Positions 62,013-64,000 of a stretch of DNA of 64,000 bases are shown piece after piece. Numbering within the stretch: the first letter of the stretch is position 1; each line of letters begins with the position of its first letter. A program made the position numbers and the translations under genes. The notes beneath the pieces are model-generated. The model ran no database searches. It was not told the DNA's origin and was given only the letters and a program-made list of their open reading frames with translations. Origin of the DNA: JBBIWA01 sp037439425 (GTDB lineage: Bacteria > Acidobacteriota > Blastocatellia > RBC074). The stretch lies in assembly GCA_037439425.1 (NCBI GenBank), contig JBBIWA010000010.1, positions 1-64,000 on the forward strand. The letters run 5' to 3'.

Positions 62013-62046
62013 TGTATCGCGGGTGTCAGGCGCGCTCTATCGGTGA

Positions 62047-63069
62047 TCACGGTTCGACGACAACTTTAATGGCTTCTCCAGCGCGCAGGGCCTCAAAGCC
62101 TTCACCAACACGGGGCAGCTTCAATTTGTGGGTTACCAGTTTTTCAACCGGCAGCAATCCTGCCTCCAAACTGCGCACCACTTTGGGGAAGGCAGTGCGC
62201 TGAATATAAGAGCCGAAGATGGAGATCTCGTAGCGCGTAATCGTGTTCTGATTCACTGGACGCTCAGCCTGCTCATTCATGCCAAAAAGAATAATGCGTC
62301 CGCCACGCCTCACTAACTCCATCGCTTCAGGAAAGAGTATTCCAACAGCATCCACCACAATGTCAGCACCGACGCGAGTCAGCGCTTTGACTTCAGCCGT
62401 GCTGTTTTGCGTCTTCGGATCAAGCACCACATCGGCGCCGAGCCGTTGCGCTGCGCGTCGTCGAAACTCAACCGGTTCGATCAGGATCACTTTGCCTGCG
62501 CCGGCGAGTTTGAAATAGAGCAGAAACAGAAGCCCGATCGGACCAGCGCCCAAAATCGCGACGCTTTCACCAGGCATCGGCGCCGCCTTTTCCACCGCAG
62601 GCAAGACACAGGCGAGTGGTTCAGATAACGTAGCACGCTCAGTCGGCACATCACGATGGATCTTGTGCAGCGCTCTGGCTGGAGCCAGGTTGAACTCGGC
62701 CAAACCACCATGACGGAAGATGCCGAGCGAAGTCATGTTTTCGCACATGTTCGTAATGCCTGAGCGGCAATAATCGCACCATCCACAGGTGATGTTCGGA
62801 TCAATCACCACGCGATCTCCAATCTGCACGTGCTGCACTTTATCGCCCGCATCAATCACCGTCGCCACATACTCATGGCCGAGAATGCTCCCTGGTGTGG
62901 CCGGATGGCCGGGTGGATCGGCGAGAATGTGAAGATCCGTCCCGCAGATGCTGGCGCAATCTACCTTGAGCAGCACATCATCGTCGGCGGTAATGCGAGG
63001 GCGCGGGACCTCTTCAATGCCCCACCTCCCCGCTCCGTGAAAAACGACGGCTTGCATTTTTTCACTCAT
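62047..63069 (-). CDS. Zinc-dependent alcohol/polyol dehydrogenase (MDR family)
   Basis: 340 residues. Catalytic zinc ligands in ASICGTDLHI and GHEYVATVIDAGDKV; structural zinc Cys cluster CGWCDYCRSGITNMCEN; nucleotide motif VAILGAGPIGLLFLLYFK followed by acidic residue in VILIEPVEF (NAD preference). Resembles threonine, sorbitol or galactitol-phosphate dehydrogenases. ATG overlaps the stop of the isomerase gene by 4 bp. Likely oxidises a polyol or sugar taken up by the adjacent transporters; substrate unassigned. Confidence 0.92.
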   Translation of the reverse strand: MSEKMQAVVFHGAGRWGIEEVPRPRITADDDVLLKVDCASICGTDLHILADPPGHPATPGSILGHEYVATVIDAGDKVQHVQIGDRVVIDPNITCGWCDYCRSGITNMCENMTSLGIFRHGGLAEFNLAPARALHKIHRDVPTERATLSEPLACVLPAVEKAAPMPGESVAILGAGPIGLLFLLYFKLAGAGKVILIEPVEFRRRAAQRLGADVVLDPKTQNSTAEVKALTRVGADIVVDAVGILFPEAMELVRRGGRIILFGMNEQAERPVNQNTITRYEISIFGSYIQRTAFPKVVRSLEAGLLPVEKLVTHKLKLPRVGEGFEALRAGEAIKVVVEP

Positions 63070-63848
63070 ACGAAAATCTCCAGTGGTGCTTGCGCTGCTG
63101 CTTCATCCGGGCCGAGCGGAAAAAACTCCATCCCGACCAGCCCATCATATTTGATCCGCTTGAGCAATTGAACCACAGCGCAATAATCGATCTTTCCTGT
63201 GCCCGGTTGATGGCGTCCGGGCATATCGGCGACGTGAAGATAGCCAATCCATCGCCAGTTTCTTTCGATTTCAGCGAGCACATCTTCGCCCATCATGCTC
63301 ATGTGGTAGATGTCGTAGAGCAAACTCACTTGCGGGCTGGCCACCTGCTGCACGATCTCTAGGCCCACTTTTGAGCTGTTGAGGAAACACCTGCGATGAT
63401 CAAGCGCAGTGTTAAGCGGCTCCAGCAGCATCACCACACCTGATGCCCTTGCCCATTCGGCCAGCTCGCTTAGTCCCTCCACCATGCTTTCAACCTTCTT
63501 CTCCGCCGGAAGCGAGGAGGTGGAAGCGGCGCTACCATCAGCTTCCAGCACATCGCTGAGCATCATGACATGAGGACACCGCAGCCGCCGCGCGGCGCCA
63601 AAGACCTGCATCATCTCCTCAACCAATCCACTTCGATCATCAGGATCCACAAGCGAGTGCCGGCGATTCCCGCTCATGGCTGCTACGGTCAGCCCCTCTT
63701 CTGCCGCTGTCTCCGCAATCGCCGCCAGGTCTTTATCGCGCCAATCCCAGAATTCAATGGCGCGATAGCCCAGCCGGGACGCAAGGCGCATCCGTTCGGT
63801 GAAGGGACGATCCGTAAACAGTGTTTCTAAGCAGAGCGAGAGTTTCAT
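63066..63848 (-). CDS. Hydroxypyruvate isomerase-like TIM-barrel protein
   Basis: 260 residues from ATG 63848 (GTG 63851 possible). MKLSLCLETLFTDRPFTERM and GYRAIEFWDWRDKDLAA open the barrel; metal ligands expected in VMLLEPLNTALDH, LLYDIYHMSMMGEDV, YLHVADMPGRHQPGTG and YDGLVGMEFFP. The ETLF..PF and PGRHxPGTG patterns match hydroxypyruvate isomerase and related 3-keto sugar or erythrulose-phosphate isomerases. Overlaps the dehydrogenase gene. Confidence 0.88.
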   Translation of the reverse strand: MKLSLCLETLFTDRPFTERMRLASRLGYRAIEFWDWRDKDLAAIAETAAEEGLTVAAMSGNRRHSLVDPDDRSGLVEEMMQVFGAARRLRCPHVMMLSDVLEADGSAASTSSLPAEKKVESMVEGLSELAEWARASGVVMLLEPLNTALDHRRCFLNSSKVGLEIVQQVASPQVSLLYDIYHMSMMGEDVLAEIERNWRWIGYLHVADMPGRHQPGTGKIDYCAVVQLLKRIKYDGLVGMEFFPLGPDEAAAQAPLEIFV

Positions 63849-63854
63849 CACAGA

Positions 63855-63998
63855 TCATCTGGGAGTGATCACCACGATGCCGATCCGCAAAGTGTTTTTC
63901 TCTGCTGTCTGCGCCGGGAAGACGAACTTCTGAAGCGCGAACTGATTTTTGAGTCCTTCGATACTGCCCACCTCACGGCGCTCCCAATCTTCAAAGCG
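63855..63998 (-). CDS. 3' end of an unidentified gene (cut by window edge)
   Basis: Minus-strand frame entering at the edge encodes about 47 residues (ERREVGSIEGLKNQFALQKF, then KNTLRIGIVVITPR) and stops at TGA 63857-63855, 6 bp before the isomerase gene, so it is probably the preceding operon member. The fragment has a beta-strand-rich style, but no family is recognised. Confidence 0.5.
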   Translation of the reverse strand, partial: RFEDWERREVGSIEGLKNQFALQKFVFPAQTAEKNTLRIGIVVITPR

Positions 63999-64000
63999 AA

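Overview
The window looks like a chromosomal segment of an Acidobacteriota bacterium. This is inferred, not proven. The signs are an Oar-like TonB receptor with an N-terminal carboxypeptidase-regulatory domain, a membrane Ser/Thr kinase fused to TPR repeats, an ECF sigma/anti-sigma pair heading an RND pump operon, a GC content that seems moderately high, and many short hairpin repeats between genes. No rRNA, tRNA or CRISPR array was seen.

Layout. 1-1780: a small secreted protein among decayed genes (regulator tail, transposase pieces) and an orphan MerR-type promoter. 1781-9795: plus-strand ECF sigma, anti-sigma, RND pump, thioredoxin-like protein, membrane fusion protein and TolC-type channel, a complete tripartite efflux system with its own sigma pair. 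10258-18350: minus-strand mercury-resistance-like operon behind a MerR-type promoter: MerP-like protein, six-TM protein, MerF-like transporter, TauE-type transporter, DedA protein, GH15 glucoamylase, broken RsbW-like kinase, merA. No merR or merT is in the window. 18543-20440: secreted Cys-rich protein, gene remnants and repeats.

20564-35268, plus strand: pgk-tpiA; then a tightly packed envelope/glycan cluster (DUF1460 amidase-like, GT2 glycosyltransferase, DUF4922, L,D-transpeptidase, SpoIID/LytB); then glycogen/maltodextrin enzymes (malQ, pullulanase) and the kinase-TPR protein. The pullulanase start is interrupted by a run of ten C that separates it from the ATG overlapping malQ. 35269-36831 is a gene-poor island with terminal inverted repeats, a decayed gene, a 66-bp tandem repeat and a strongly structured stretch.

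36832-49006 is mostly minus strand: TonB receptor, agmatinase, broken GNAT gene, DUF190-crcB fluoride pair, sodium symporter, secreted Gfo/Idh oxidoreductase, DUF2784 protein, beta-lactamase-like hydrolase, lipoprotein methyltransferase, and a divergent HIT protein. 49127-64000, minus strand, is a long carbohydrate uptake and catabolism region: hydroxypyruvate-isomerase-like and zinc dehydrogenase genes, an MsmK/UgpC-type sugar ABC transporter with an embedded DDAH gene, a Gfo/Idh oxidoreductase, a ribose-type ABC transporter, an IolE-like isomerase and NagB.

A repeat family with ends CCTGGGNNCGCACGC and two internal hairpins (REPIN/MITE-like) recurs at least twelve times between and inside operons, including a four-copy array at 47200-47655. 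All function calls are by reading motifs; no database search was run.
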